Source: Acidimicrobiaceae bacterium UBA7830 (GTDB taxonomy: Bacteria; Actinomycetota; Acidimicrobiia; Acidimicrobiales; Ilumatobacteraceae). From it: a DNA stretch of 14,897 bases. A model generated the notes under the pieces. That model had not been told where the DNA came from. It did no database searches and saw only the letters and a program-made list of their open reading frames with translations. Shown piece after piece: positions 1-6,390 of the stretch. The translations under genes were made by a program, and so were the position numbers. Location: NCBI GenBank assembly GCA_002501485.1, contig DLTS01000082.1, positions 1,192-16,088 on the forward strand, read 5' to 3'. The stretch's first letter is position 1. Each line of letters starts with the position of its first letter.

Positions 1-230
1 GTCGTTGTTGAAGATGTGGTTGTTGTTGTGGGAGCAGTTGTGGTCGTTGTTGAAGACGTTGTAGATGTCGATGGTGGAATCGTCGTTGTGGTGACCACAA
101 CCGTGGTGGAGGTGGTTGAAGAGTTCTCACCTCCGGGCGGCAATGTTGTTGTGGTCGTTTGAGGAGCGACAGTGGTCGTTGTTGAAGATGTGGTTGTTGT
201 TGTGGGAGCGGTAGTGGTCGTGGTTGAAGA
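1..230 (-). repeat. Direct repeat with 174-bp period encoding the Thr/Ser stalk
   Basis: Bases 1-56 and 175-230 are near-identical; their first 35 bases match exactly, and a few substitutions follow. The period of 174 bp is 58 codons, so the repeat keeps frame and encodes TTTTTSSTTTT-type blocks separated by Pro/Gly-containing spacers. It is the coding sequence of an extended, probably glycosylatable linker, not a mobile element. The window edge hides how many copies exist. Confidence 0.75.
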
Positions 231-2033
231 TGTTGTCGTTGTTGCCTGAGCCTCCCATTGGGCATAAAAGTTGTAGTAGGCGCAATCAAAAGTGCCGCCG
301 GTGGTAACTCCGTAACCGGATCCATCTTGCTGGGTGTTCCAACCGGTGAACGCAAAGCTGTCTTTCGTTGGTTCAGTTGTTGGGGCAGTTGCTTGATTCC
401 CAACTGAGCATTGCATGTAATGGTTGTAAGGGTCGCCGCCGTTGCTGCTCCACGTCGGTACCGTGTCCCAAGCTGCGTACAACGTCGTCGGCTGGCAAGT
501 GATGCTGCTCCCAGCTTCGTACAGCGGTTCCGCAGCAACGTAATTCTCACTCCATTCGCCGCTCCAAGTGTGGTTCGCTCGTGTAGGGCTGTAGAGACCG
601 CCCGAAGGGATAGTCACTGAGGTTCCTGTGTCGCAGGTGATAGCCGCTGGATCGGCGGTGTCGCCGTAGTTAGAGCTGAAGTAAATGACAGATTCCGCCT
701 CTTGAATCTCAGGTAATGCCGGAGTAGCGAGAGACGTATTCAAGGCGTCAACTCCGTTTAAGTAGCCGTACATCGTGAACGAGTTGCTGTCGGCGGTTCC
801 GCGAAGCCGATCGTTGATTTCCTCGGCGCTGTAGGCGGGGAACGTTGTTTTCACCATTGCAGCTACCGCTGCAACAACTGGGGTTGCCATTGAAGTTCCT
901 GACATCCCCCATATGAGGCCGTCGTCGTCCGGGCTTGCGGCTCTGATGGAGCCTCCTGGGGCGGAAATATCAACACCACCTACAAACCGGGAGTAGTTCG
1001 AAAAGCCTGAGCGCGACCTTCCCTGGTTATGTGATGCGACGCTCAAGACGCTGTCGTACGCCGCTGGATATGAGGGGTAGAGGTCGAATCTGGCTCCGGA
1101 ATTACCGGCGGCCGCAACAACGACGACCCCGCTGGCAACAGCGTTATCTACTGCAGCAAGAGTGATTGCGTCGCCGTAGTAGGAGCCAAGAGACAGGTTG
1201 ATGACGTCTGCGCCATTCGCAACCGCCCAGTCGATTCCTGCTACAACATTCCACATTGATCCCGTGCCGTAAGGCCCCAGCACCCGCAGTGGCATGATTT
1301 TGCACGATTCGCAGACTCCCCAGCCACCTTCGCTATTGCCCTGAATTGCGGCGATTTCATGAGCAATGAAGGTGCCGTGTCCGTATGCCGGGTATACGGT
1401 CCAGCAGCCTTGGCTGTCGCATTGCTCGTATGGCTCTGCTGGTACCTCAGAGGGGTCGCTGTCGTTATCTACGAAGTCCCATCCGGGTACAAGTCGGCCA
1501 GAGAGTTCCGTGGTCGCGTTTACTCCTGTATCGATTACGGCAACCGTAATGCCAGAGGTCGAAGCCGACTGGTTCCACATTGTGCTCGTTGAAAGGTCGC
1601 CGTGGTGCCATTGGCTTCCCACTGAAAGTTCACTAAATGCCTGAACAGTTGGACTGGTGCTGAATTGAGCGTCGCCTTCTGACAAGTTCTGGCCGGTGTT
1701 GGCGACTATGTCGAGAACATCAGGCGTTCCACTGATTACGAGTCGGTCGCTGGATTCCAGTTCGTAAACATCTGCACCGTAAAACTCTGCAGTTGCGTCG
1801 AGAATTTCGATCTGACGTTCTGAAAAAGTGGCTGCGTCTACCCCAATGCTTCCGGTAGATGTGTCAAGTCCCTGATTTTCTTCAGTCGACTGAGTTGTTG
1901 CAGCTGAAACAATAGAAGCAGTCGGAGTCTGTGAAAGCACGAAGACCGACGGTGCGAGAACGGCGATTATTGGCACAACAAATCGAGGCCCTCGCAACGT
2001 GGGACGCTTTGAACTAGATGCTGATTTTGACAT
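1..2033 (-). CDS. Secreted subtilisin-like serine protease (peptidase S8) with InlB-type repeat and Thr-rich stalk; C-terminus cut by window edge
   Basis: The frame from the ATG at 2033 stays open to base 1, about 677 codons, so the N-terminus is complete and the C-terminus is missing. A positively charged N-region and a hydrophobic stretch (about residues 19-34) form a signal peptide, with likely cleavage after VSA near residue 44. A propeptide-like region follows. The S8 catalytic triad is complete: Asp168 in VIDTGV, His219 in YGHGTF, Ser381 in GTSMATP. The usual NLSLG and AAGNSG motifs lie between the last two. After about residue 430 comes a segment resembling the Listeria-Bacteroides (InlB B-type) repeat, with FTGWNTQQDGSG and FYAQW. 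A Thr/Ser/Pro-rich stalk then runs off the window. The predicted role is an exported or surface-tethered protease; the substrate is unknown. No Shine-Dalgarno is evident before the ATG. The gene is divergent from the crotonase gene and shows no functional link to the iron genes. Confidence 0.9.
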   Translation of the reverse strand, partial: MSKSASSSKRPTLRGPRFVVPIIAVLAPSVFVLSQTPTASIVSAATTQSTEENQGLDTSTGSIGVDAATFSERQIEILDATAEFYGADVYELESSDRLVISGTPDVLDIVANTGQNLSEGDAQFSTSPTVQAFSELSVGSQWHHGDLSTSTMWNQSASTSGITVAVIDTGVNATTELSGRLVPGWDFVDNDSDPSEVPAEPYEQCDSQGCWTVYPAYGHGTFIAHEIAAIQGNSEGGWGVCESCKIMPLRVLGPYGTGSMWNVVAGIDWAVANGADVINLSLGSYYGDAITLAAVDNAVASGVVVVAAAGNSGARFDLYPSYPAAYDSVLSVASHNQGRSRSGFSNYSRFVGGVDISAPGGSIRAASPDDDGLIWGMSGTSMATPVVAAVAAMVKTTFPAYSAEEINDRLRGTADSNSFTMYGYLNGVDALNTSLATPALPEIQEAESVIYFSSNYGDTADPAAITCDTGTSVTIPSGGLYSPTRANHTWSGEWSENYVAAEPLYEAGSSITCQPTTLYAAWDTVPTWSSNGGDPYNHYMQCSVGNQATAPTTEPTKDSFAFTGWNTQQDGSGYGVTTGGTFDCAYYNFYAQWEAQATTTTSSTTTTTAPTTTTTSSTTTTVAPQTTTTTLPPGGENSSTTSTTVVVTTTTIPPSTSTTSSTTTTTAPTTTTTSSTT

Positions 2034-2298
2034 TTGGATTTGTTAACTGCTGACACCAAAGTAATCGTCAGGCAAAGTCAAATTGTTACGGATTTTTTGA
2101 AAACTTTTGTCTGCGAACATTCGGCTTTTGGTCACTGATTGAAACCTATTACACCGGAAGCCTCGCGTGTCGGGTATTTTTAGGAGCCTTGTAGCAAATC
2201 TTGAGATTCATGATAGAGGGCTAAATCTCCTCGTTAACGAAGTTCGATTCTCAAATTGATCCATCGTTAGTTGAAAAGTTTCGGCTTTGCTTTGCTGG

Positions 2299-2332
2299 TT
2301 GCAAGCAGACGTTGCTGTACTACGGTCGAAAC
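2299..2332 (+). promoter_or_regulatory. Putative leaderless promoter of the crotonase gene
   Basis: A -35-like TTGCAA (2299-2304) is followed after 16 nt by the -10-like TACGGT (2321-2326). After 6 nt comes the ATG at 2333. This places the predicted transcription start at the A of the start codon. The remainder of the 2034-2298 gap is AT-rich and must also carry the promoter of the divergent protease gene; I could not pick that one out with confidence. Confidence 0.55.
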
Positions 2333-3040
2333 ATGACTCACCCATCGATAACAAGCGAGAAGATCGACAACGTTCTTTGCATCTCAGTTGATGATGGGAA
2401 GGCCAACGCCTTCTCGATCTCATTATTGGAAGCTCTCGGTGAAGAATTGGCGAAAGCTGAAGCAGATGCTGATATCCGAGCAGTAGTTCTAGCTGGAAAC
2501 ACGAAAGTATTTGTTGCAGGTTTTGATCTGGACGTGATTAATTCAGGGGATCCCGTGAGGGTCACTGAATTAGTGGCTGCAGGAGGTTCGTTCATCAGAC
2601 AGGTGTACGGGGCATCACTTCCGGTGGTAGCAGCTTCAACTGGTCATGCTGTGGCCGCTGGAGCGCTGCTATTACTTGGCTGTGACTACCGCGTCGGAGT
2701 TGATGGCCCAGTAAAAATTGGGCTCAACGAGGTCGCTATCGCATTAACTCTCCCTGAGTGGGCGTTATTGATTGCAAAGGACCGACTCTCGAAACGTCAT
2801 TTGCAGGTTTCAGTAGCAAACGCAAAGATCTTCGACGGCTCGGGCGCAGTAGATGCAGGGTTTCTAGATGAAGTAACTCAGGCAGATCAGGTCACTGCCA
2901 GAGCGGTCGAAGTGGCCCAGGGTTTCGCCGAGCAACTTGATGCGAAGGCGTATGCGTCAACGGTGCGTGCTTTGCGAGGGGATTTGCTAAGCCAGATGGA
3001 AACAGCAATTGTTGCTGACCGCGCCGCTGCTGGTCTTTGA
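2333..3040 (+). CDS. Crotonase-fold enoyl-CoA hydratase/isomerase family protein
   Basis: The 235-aa product has the crotonase pattern. An oxyanion-hole segment VAGFDL lies at residues 61-66. A second one, in GHAVAAGALLLLGCDYR (104-120), carries the conserved Gly110. The active-site acid segment IGLNEV has Glu133 at the position of rat enoyl-CoA hydratase Glu164. The position of rat Glu144 is Leu112 here, so a classical two-glutamate hydratase mechanism is unlikely. Single-glutamate isomerase-type or other acyl-CoA chemistry fits better (inference). The ATG at 2333 is preferred over the in-frame TTG at 2312, because it follows a TANNNT element by 6 nt and the conserved fold starts just after it. 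The gene converges on a thioesterase gene 98 bp away, compatible with acyl-CoA metabolism but not proof of a shared pathway. Confidence 0.85.
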   Translation: MTHPSITSEKIDNVLCISVDDGKANAFSISLLEALGEELAKAEADADIRAVVLAGNTKVFVAGFDLDVINSGDPVRVTELVAAGGSFIRQVYGASLPVVAASTGHAVAAGALLLLGCDYRVGVDGPVKIGLNEVAIALTLPEWALLIAKDRLSKRHLQVSVANAKIFDGSGAVDAGFLDEVTQADQVTARAVEVAQGFAEQLDAKAYASTVRALRGDLLSQMETAIVADRAAAGL

Positions 3041-3138
3041 CTGCGCAAGTGCTTCGCCAAAGCTCGTGTTGGTAAAACCGAGGTTGCTTAACTAGCAAGA
3101 CAAGGCTTCAGATCCAAGGGTTGATGGCATCGTGCTGG

Positions 3139-3582
3139 TCAGTCAGATGATCGAGGGCGAACGCCAATAAGTGTGGCGGTCATCGTTGCGATGAGCCGAT
3201 CGGGATCATCTGTTGTATAAAACGCCGCTTCAGCAGCGGTAAGCGTGGAGCCAGCCCTAACGACTGTGCCGCGCCCTTCAAAATGTTGTCCCGCTGCTGG
3301 GCGGAGGAGATTCAGTTTGTATTCGACGGTGAGCACCTCTGTTCCCAAGGGCATGAGTGTTTGCGCAGCCCAGCCGCAAGAGGAATCAAGAATTGTTCCG
3401 ATGATACCTGCGTGAAGAAAGCCATGATGTTGGGTGAGTGACTCGCTGGCCTCGATTCGGAGCCGAACCTCTCCTGACGCTACGAGGTGCAACTTCGCTC
3501 CAATGGTCATCATGAGCCCTTGTTTGGAAAAACTGTCCCGGATAGCTGCCACTGTTTCAGAGTTGGATTCGAGGTGTTCCAT
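3139..3582 (-). CDS. PaaI-type hotdog-fold acyl-CoA thioesterase
   Basis: The 147-aa product has the length and central motif of PaaI/YdiI-type thioesterases: Gln51 and the HHGFLHAG segment (52-59) followed by Asp66 in GTILDSSCG. In the family this region forms the active site that hydrolyses acyl-CoA thioesters in a cytoplasmic homotetramer. The sequence then continues with strands typical of the fold (EVLTVEYKLNLLRPA). The substrate cannot be read from sequence. The ATG at 3582 is preceded by AGGA at short spacing. That AGGA overlaps the TAG stop of a small open frame at 3589, suggesting translational coupling if the small frame is real. Confidence 0.85.
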   Translation of the reverse strand: MEHLESNSETVAAIRDSFSKQGLMMTIGAKLHLVASGEVRLRIEASESLTQHHGFLHAGIIGTILDSSCGWAAQTLMPLGTEVLTVEYKLNLLRPAAGQHFEGRGTVVRAGSTLTAAEAAFYTTDDPDRLIATMTATLIGVRPRSSD

Positions 3583-3588
3583 GATTTC

Positions 3589-3726
3589 CTAACTGTGAAG
3601 GTTCTCCTCGACAGCATTACAGGTCAGAGACTTCTGTCTCTCAAGGTCTTGGATAATTGCCGTCGTCCCATCCCTGAGCGCTCCAAGGTCGGCACTGGCT
3701 GAACCGGGTCCGCTGTTATAACTCAC
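3589..3726 (-). CDS. Candidate 45-aa small protein immediately upstream of the thioesterase
   Basis: No family is recognised. A GTG at 3726 opens a 45-codon frame that ends in TAG at 3589-3591, 6 nt before the thioesterase ATG. The GTG is preceded, with 7 nt spacing, by TAAATT (3734-3739, minus strand), the same TANNNT-to-start geometry as clearer genes in this window. The C-terminal half looks helical and charged (LGALRDGTTAIIQDLERQK, then VEENLHS). The frame could extend to a GTG at 3849 (86 aa), but the extra N-terminal part has no visible features. It may be only the leader of the thioesterase transcript. Confidence 0.35.
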   Translation of the reverse strand: MSYNSGPGSASADLGALRDGTTAIIQDLERQKSLTCNAVEENLHS

Positions 3727-3739
3727 TGCACCAAATTTA
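3727..3739 (-). promoter_or_regulatory. Putative -10 element for the small ORF/thioesterase transcript
   Basis: On the minus strand TAAATT (3734-3739) and a 7-nt spacer lead directly to the GTG at 3726. I see no convincing -35. The call rests on similarity in geometry to the other leaderless starts here. Confidence 0.35.
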
Positions 3740-3837
3740 GGGTTACACCTTGACCTTAGATCATTGACTCTTGAACCATCTAAGAAAATTTTGCGGCCAA
3801 ACACAGGAGAATTTGCACGTGTGTCTTTACTTCCGCT

Positions 3838-3884
3838 TCTCTCGCCCACGAACGGTAATCATTACCAGATCAAGAGGCGAGAGA
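3838..3884. repeat. Nested inverted repeat: 9-bp arms around a 13-bp palindrome
   Basis: TCTCTCGCC (3838-3846) is exactly complementary to GGCGAGAGA (3876-3884). Between them lies GGTAATCATTACC (3854-3866), itself a palindrome around one central base. The structure sits 54 bp beyond the stop of the epimerase gene and upstream of the small ORF/thioesterase, all on the minus strand. It could fold as a stem enclosing a hairpin in that RNA. No U-tract follows, so a simple intrinsic terminator is not supported. An operator for the downstream transcript is another option. The rest of the 3583-3938 gap shows nothing else I can name. Confidence 0.5.
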
Positions 3885-3938
3885 TTTCAGCCAAATCAAG
3901 TGGCTGGCCTTTGAGGAGATGTTGGCATCTCGATTTGT

Positions 3939-4913
3939 TCAAGCGGATATGGCGTATCGGGGTAGTTGAGCGTGCGTCGAACGAAAATCGTCTACCTGAG
4001 CCGAAATGCCCTGATCCAGATCCACAGTTGGCTTCCAACCCAAAATACTCTCCGCAAGACTTGCTGAACCATCTGTTCGGGGAACATCACCTGAAACTGG
4101 TGGTGCCGGTATCTGTTGAATTCTTTGTCCGAGCCCCACAGCAGCCTCAACCGACTCGATCATTTCCTTGATCGATACGGCGGACCCGCCAGCGATATTG
4201 AAGACCTGCCCAGGGGAGCTATCTGCCGTGATGGCTGCGACGTTCGCTCTCGCAACATCGCCAACAAAAGTAAAGTCGCGAATCTGGTTGCCGGTGCCGA
4301 AAATCCTCACCGGCGCGCCATTGTGCGCGGCTGCGATCAGACGATGAGTCAGCATGTCGGGCCGCTGGCCGGGTCCGTAGACCGTGAAGTAGCGGAGACT
4401 TGTGGTGTGCAGCCCGCGTTCGGAAGCATAGAGTCGGCATAGTTGCTCTCCAGCGAGTTTCGAGACGGCATACGGACTCATTGGTTCGAGAGGTGCAGTT
4501 TCGGTTGTCGGGAAGTCGCTTGAATTGCCATAAACGGACGATGACGAGGCGTAAATCACCCTAGGGACGCCGCACTCGAGTGCAGCGTCAAGTAGATGTT
4601 TCGTTGCCGTAACATTCGCGTTTGCATAACTTTCGAATTCGCTCCACGACGCTCTTACGCCCGGCTGGGCAGCAAGGTGGATGACGACTGTGTCTTGATC
4701 CAAAAGGTCCCGACAATCGTCCTTCGCGAGATCACGTTTCTGAAATGAAAAATTCGATGTTTGGACGAGTTGAGCGACCCGAGCCACTTTGATCAGCGGG
4801 TCGTAATAGTTGGTCATCGAGTCGATGCCGATTACGTCGTGGCCACTGCTGAGCAACAGATGGGCGGTCTGCGAGCCAATGAACCCGGCGGCCCCTGTGA
4901 TAACTATTCGCAC
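3939..4913 (-). CDS. Extended SDR nucleotide-sugar epimerase, UDP-glucuronate 4-epimerase-like
   Basis: The 324-aa product has the NAD-binding GxxGxxG at residues 7-13 (GAAGFIG), Asp31 at the end of the second strand, a Ser-rich catalytic segment (SSSSVYG, 123-129) and the YxxxK pair Tyr148/Lys152. SMTNYYDP (32-39) and AAQPGVRASW (81-90) resemble UDP-glucuronate 4-epimerases more than plain GalE, but dTDP- or GDP-sugar dehydratase relatives cannot be excluded. The enzyme would act in the cytoplasm on activated sugars for surface glycans, which fits the nearby glycosyltransferase. The start is the GTG at 4913, 8 nt after a strong GGGG-containing ribosome binding site on the minus strand. The DtxR-like operator at 4982-4997 lies 69 bp upstream, in the divergent gap shared with the FEA1-like gene. 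Confidence 0.85.
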   Translation of the reverse strand: MRIVITGAAGFIGSQTAHLLLSSGHDVIGIDSMTNYYDPLIKVARVAQLVQTSNFSFQKRDLAKDDCRDLLDQDTVVIHLAAQPGVRASWSEFESYANANVTATKHLLDAALECGVPRVIYASSSSVYGNSSDFPTTETAPLEPMSPYAVSKLAGEQLCRLYASERGLHTTSLRYFTVYGPGQRPDMLTHRLIAAAHNGAPVRIFGTGNQIRDFTFVGDVARANVAAITADSSPGQVFNIAGGSAVSIKEMIESVEAAVGLGQRIQQIPAPPVSGDVPRTDGSASLAESILGWKPTVDLDQGISAQVDDFRSTHAQLPRYAISA

Positions 4914-4981
4914 GATTCAATCCCCTTTTGATGTCGTTTTGCGAAGGAAACTTTACTTAATTAGTTGGCAAACTATGCGGT

Positions 4982-4997
4982 GTTAGGCTAGCCTATC
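4982..4997. promoter_or_regulatory. DtxR/IdeR-like operator upstream of the FEA1-like gene
   Basis: GTTAGGCTAGCCTATC is a 16-bp palindrome with one mismatched pair; the inner 12 bp (4984-4995) are perfect. It resembles the known DtxR/IdeR consensus core TTAGGTTAGCCTAA and matches the operator at 9452-9467 at 13 of 16 positions. It lies 46 bp before the FEA1-like ATG and 68 bp before the epimerase start on the other strand. Metal-dependent repression of the FEA1-like gene, and perhaps of the epimerase, is inferred. Confidence 0.7.
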
Positions 4998-5043
4998 GCC
5001 TGCTGGTTAGCAAACAATAATTAGGAACAGAAAGAGGTTGATA

Positions 5044-6318
5044 ATGACCAGAGAAAGATTCTCAAGGAAGGGCAAGGCGATAGTCGTTCTATCCGCTGTG
5101 CTTTTCGCAACCACTGCCTGCGGAAGCGATGACGGCGCTTCGGTCTCAAACCTCTCTGAGAGTGGGAGCGGCTCCGGCTCAGGAAGTGGCTCAGGCTCAG
5201 GAAGTGGCTCAGGCTCAGGCTCCGCGAGCAGCTCAGGCTCCGCGAGCAGCTCAGGCTCCGCAAGCAGCTCAGGCTCCGCAAGCAGCTCAGGCTCCAGTAG
5301 CGGATCCGCATCATCTTCTGCGAGCGCGTCTGGCTCTTCGAGCGGAACAGCCGACCCGGTAGCGGCAACTCCCGGTGACGGAGGCTACGACTATGCCGGA
5401 AACATCGACAGCCACAGACTTGTCGTGCTCGACGTCTGCGAGATCAATGGCATGCTCCCCAAAGACGAGGCGATCGACTTCGCAGCCGTCGAGGCGGTCT
5501 ATCGAGACGGAGTCAACTCGGTCAAGAGCGACGGATCGGTTCGGTCGATTGGTGGTTTTGCAAGCCGCGATGACCGCAACCCCGACCACCAAGAATATTT
5601 TGGCACCTCAACACCGCTCGACGATTTCGTCACCGCAGCTTTGGAGGGCACCGGCCCATTCGCTGGTGAGCCCGAGTCAGTTCGTCGACAGGGCATTCAA
5701 AAGGGAATCATGAACCAAATCATGGTTGCTTGGACGATCCACGAGCTCAATGCGGCGATGGCGAAAGCCGCTGACGGTAACTTCGACCCTCAAACGGGAG
5801 CTCCACACAACTGGGACGAGGGTTGGGCCTTCTACCACGGAGCTGACGCCGGGTGCGGCCCATACGCAACCGGTAACAAGAGAGCTGGAAACTTTGGCAC
5901 AGAAGCCGCTAGCGGGAACGCAAAGGCGAACGACATGATTCTCGAGGCGATGATCGCTGGTCGAGATGCGCTCGTTAACGGTAATGTTCCAGGCGCCGGG
6001 ATGGCTGCCGCCGATGCGGTTAAAGGGTTGGCCATTATTTACAGTCAAGCCACCCTGCGCTATGCCCAGATTATGGATGATGATCTTGCCGAAGGTGACG
6101 CCGAAGCAGCCCGTGTCCACCAAGCTGAAGGCTTGGCCTTTAGCTTGGTGATGGCTCCAACGTTCGCTGAAAATGGAGCAGACATGGCAGCAATCGACGG
6201 CTTCTACAATTTGGAGAATGATCCAGGAACCGGCGGCTACGCCATTATTGAGGCTGCACTACAGCCAGCATGGGATGCGATGGGCATCTCCGCCGATGAC
6301 ATCGGCTCGCTTGGCTGA
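5044..6318 (+). CDS. FEA1-like iron-assimilation lipoprotein with Ser/Gly stalk
   Basis: This 424-aa predicted lipoprotein has a basic N-region, a hydrophobic stretch and a lipobox ending at Cys26 (LFATTAC). Residues about 38-100 are almost pure Ser/Gly/Ala, a flexible stalk. The remaining 320 residues resemble the Chlamydomonas low-iron-inducible protein FEA1 and its relatives, as judged from remembered motifs: VKSDGSVRSIGGFAS, a QEYFG segment, TIHEL, NWDEGWAFYHG and TLRYA. FEA1 proteins are secreted and promote iron assimilation; the mechanism is poorly understood. The ATG at 5044 has a good ribosome site (GAGG at 5034-5037), so it is preferred over the TTG at 5038. A DtxR-like operator lies just upstream and an iron importer nearby, supporting a role in surface iron capture. 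The stop is 42 nt before the FAD oxidoreductase start and in the same frame. Confidence 0.75.
   Translation: MTRERFSRKGKAIVVLSAVLFATTACGSDDGASVSNLSESGSGSGSGSGSGSGSGSGSGSASSSGSASSSGSASSSGSASSSGSSSGSASSSASASGSSSGTADPVAATPGDGGYDYAGNIDSHRLVVLDVCEINGMLPKDEAIDFAAVEAVYRDGVNSVKSDGSVRSIGGFASRDDRNPDHQEYFGTSTPLDDFVTAALEGTGPFAGEPESVRRQGIQKGIMNQIMVAWTIHELNAAMAKAADGNFDPQTGAPHNWDEGWAFYHGADAGCGPYATGNKRAGNFGTEAASGNAKANDMILEAMIAGRDALVNGNVPGAGMAAADAVKGLAIIYSQATLRYAQIMDDDLAEGDAEAARVHQAEGLAFSLVMAPTFAENGADMAAIDGFYNLENDPGTGGYAIIEAALQPAWDAMGISADDIGSLG
5170..5289 (+). repeat. In-frame 18-bp tandem repeats encoding the Ser/Gly/Ala stalk
   Basis: Two related 18-bp unit types follow each other. About three units built from GGCTCAGGCTCAGGAAGT-like sequence span 5170-5223 (Gly-Ser repeats). 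Four near-identical units of GGCTCCGCGAGCAGCTCA span 5218-5289 (GSASSS each) and differ only by GCG/GCA choices. The array keeps frame, so unit gain or loss would change stalk length without breaking the protein. No spacers are present, so it is not a CRISPR array. Confidence 0.85.
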
Positions 6319-6331
6319 CCAAATTCCTCAA

Positions 6332-6390
6332 GGGCCCGGCTCCCGGCAACGAGAACACTCATGAGTGTTCTCGTTGCTGGGGCCGGGCCC
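6332..6390. repeat. 59-nt quasi-palindrome centred on the FAD oxidoreductase start codon
   Basis: Bases 6346-6377 form a 32-bp perfect palindrome whose centre falls inside the ATG (between 6361 and 6362). Outside it, 6342-6345 pair with 6378-6381 (one G-U in RNA), T6341 is unpaired, and 6332-6340 pair with 6382-6390 over nine mostly G/C pairs. The left arm fills most of the gap after the FEA1-like stop. The right arm encodes the first ten residues of the oxidoreductase, including its FAD-binding glycines. In mRNA the start codon would sit in the loop of a very stable hairpin that also covers any ribosome binding site. Confidence 0.9.

Noticed and set aside
3041..3138. Terminator between the convergent crotonase and thioesterase genes (TTGCT...AGCAA stem)
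   Set aside because: The stem is only 5 bp and has no T-tract on either strand.
3764..4171. Plus-strand open frame of 135 codons
   Set aside because: It overlaps the 3' part of the well-supported epimerase gene on the other strand and shows no recognisable protein features.
5170..5289. CRISPR-like array
   Set aside because: Units are contiguous, 18 bp, in frame and without spacers; they are coding repeats.
5021..5592. Minus-strand open frames rich in Ser/Arg/Leu or Arg repeats opposite the FEA1-like gene
   Set aside because: They are the antisense reading of the 18-bp stalk repeats; no start signals and the plus-strand frame has a clear lipoprotein signal and domain.
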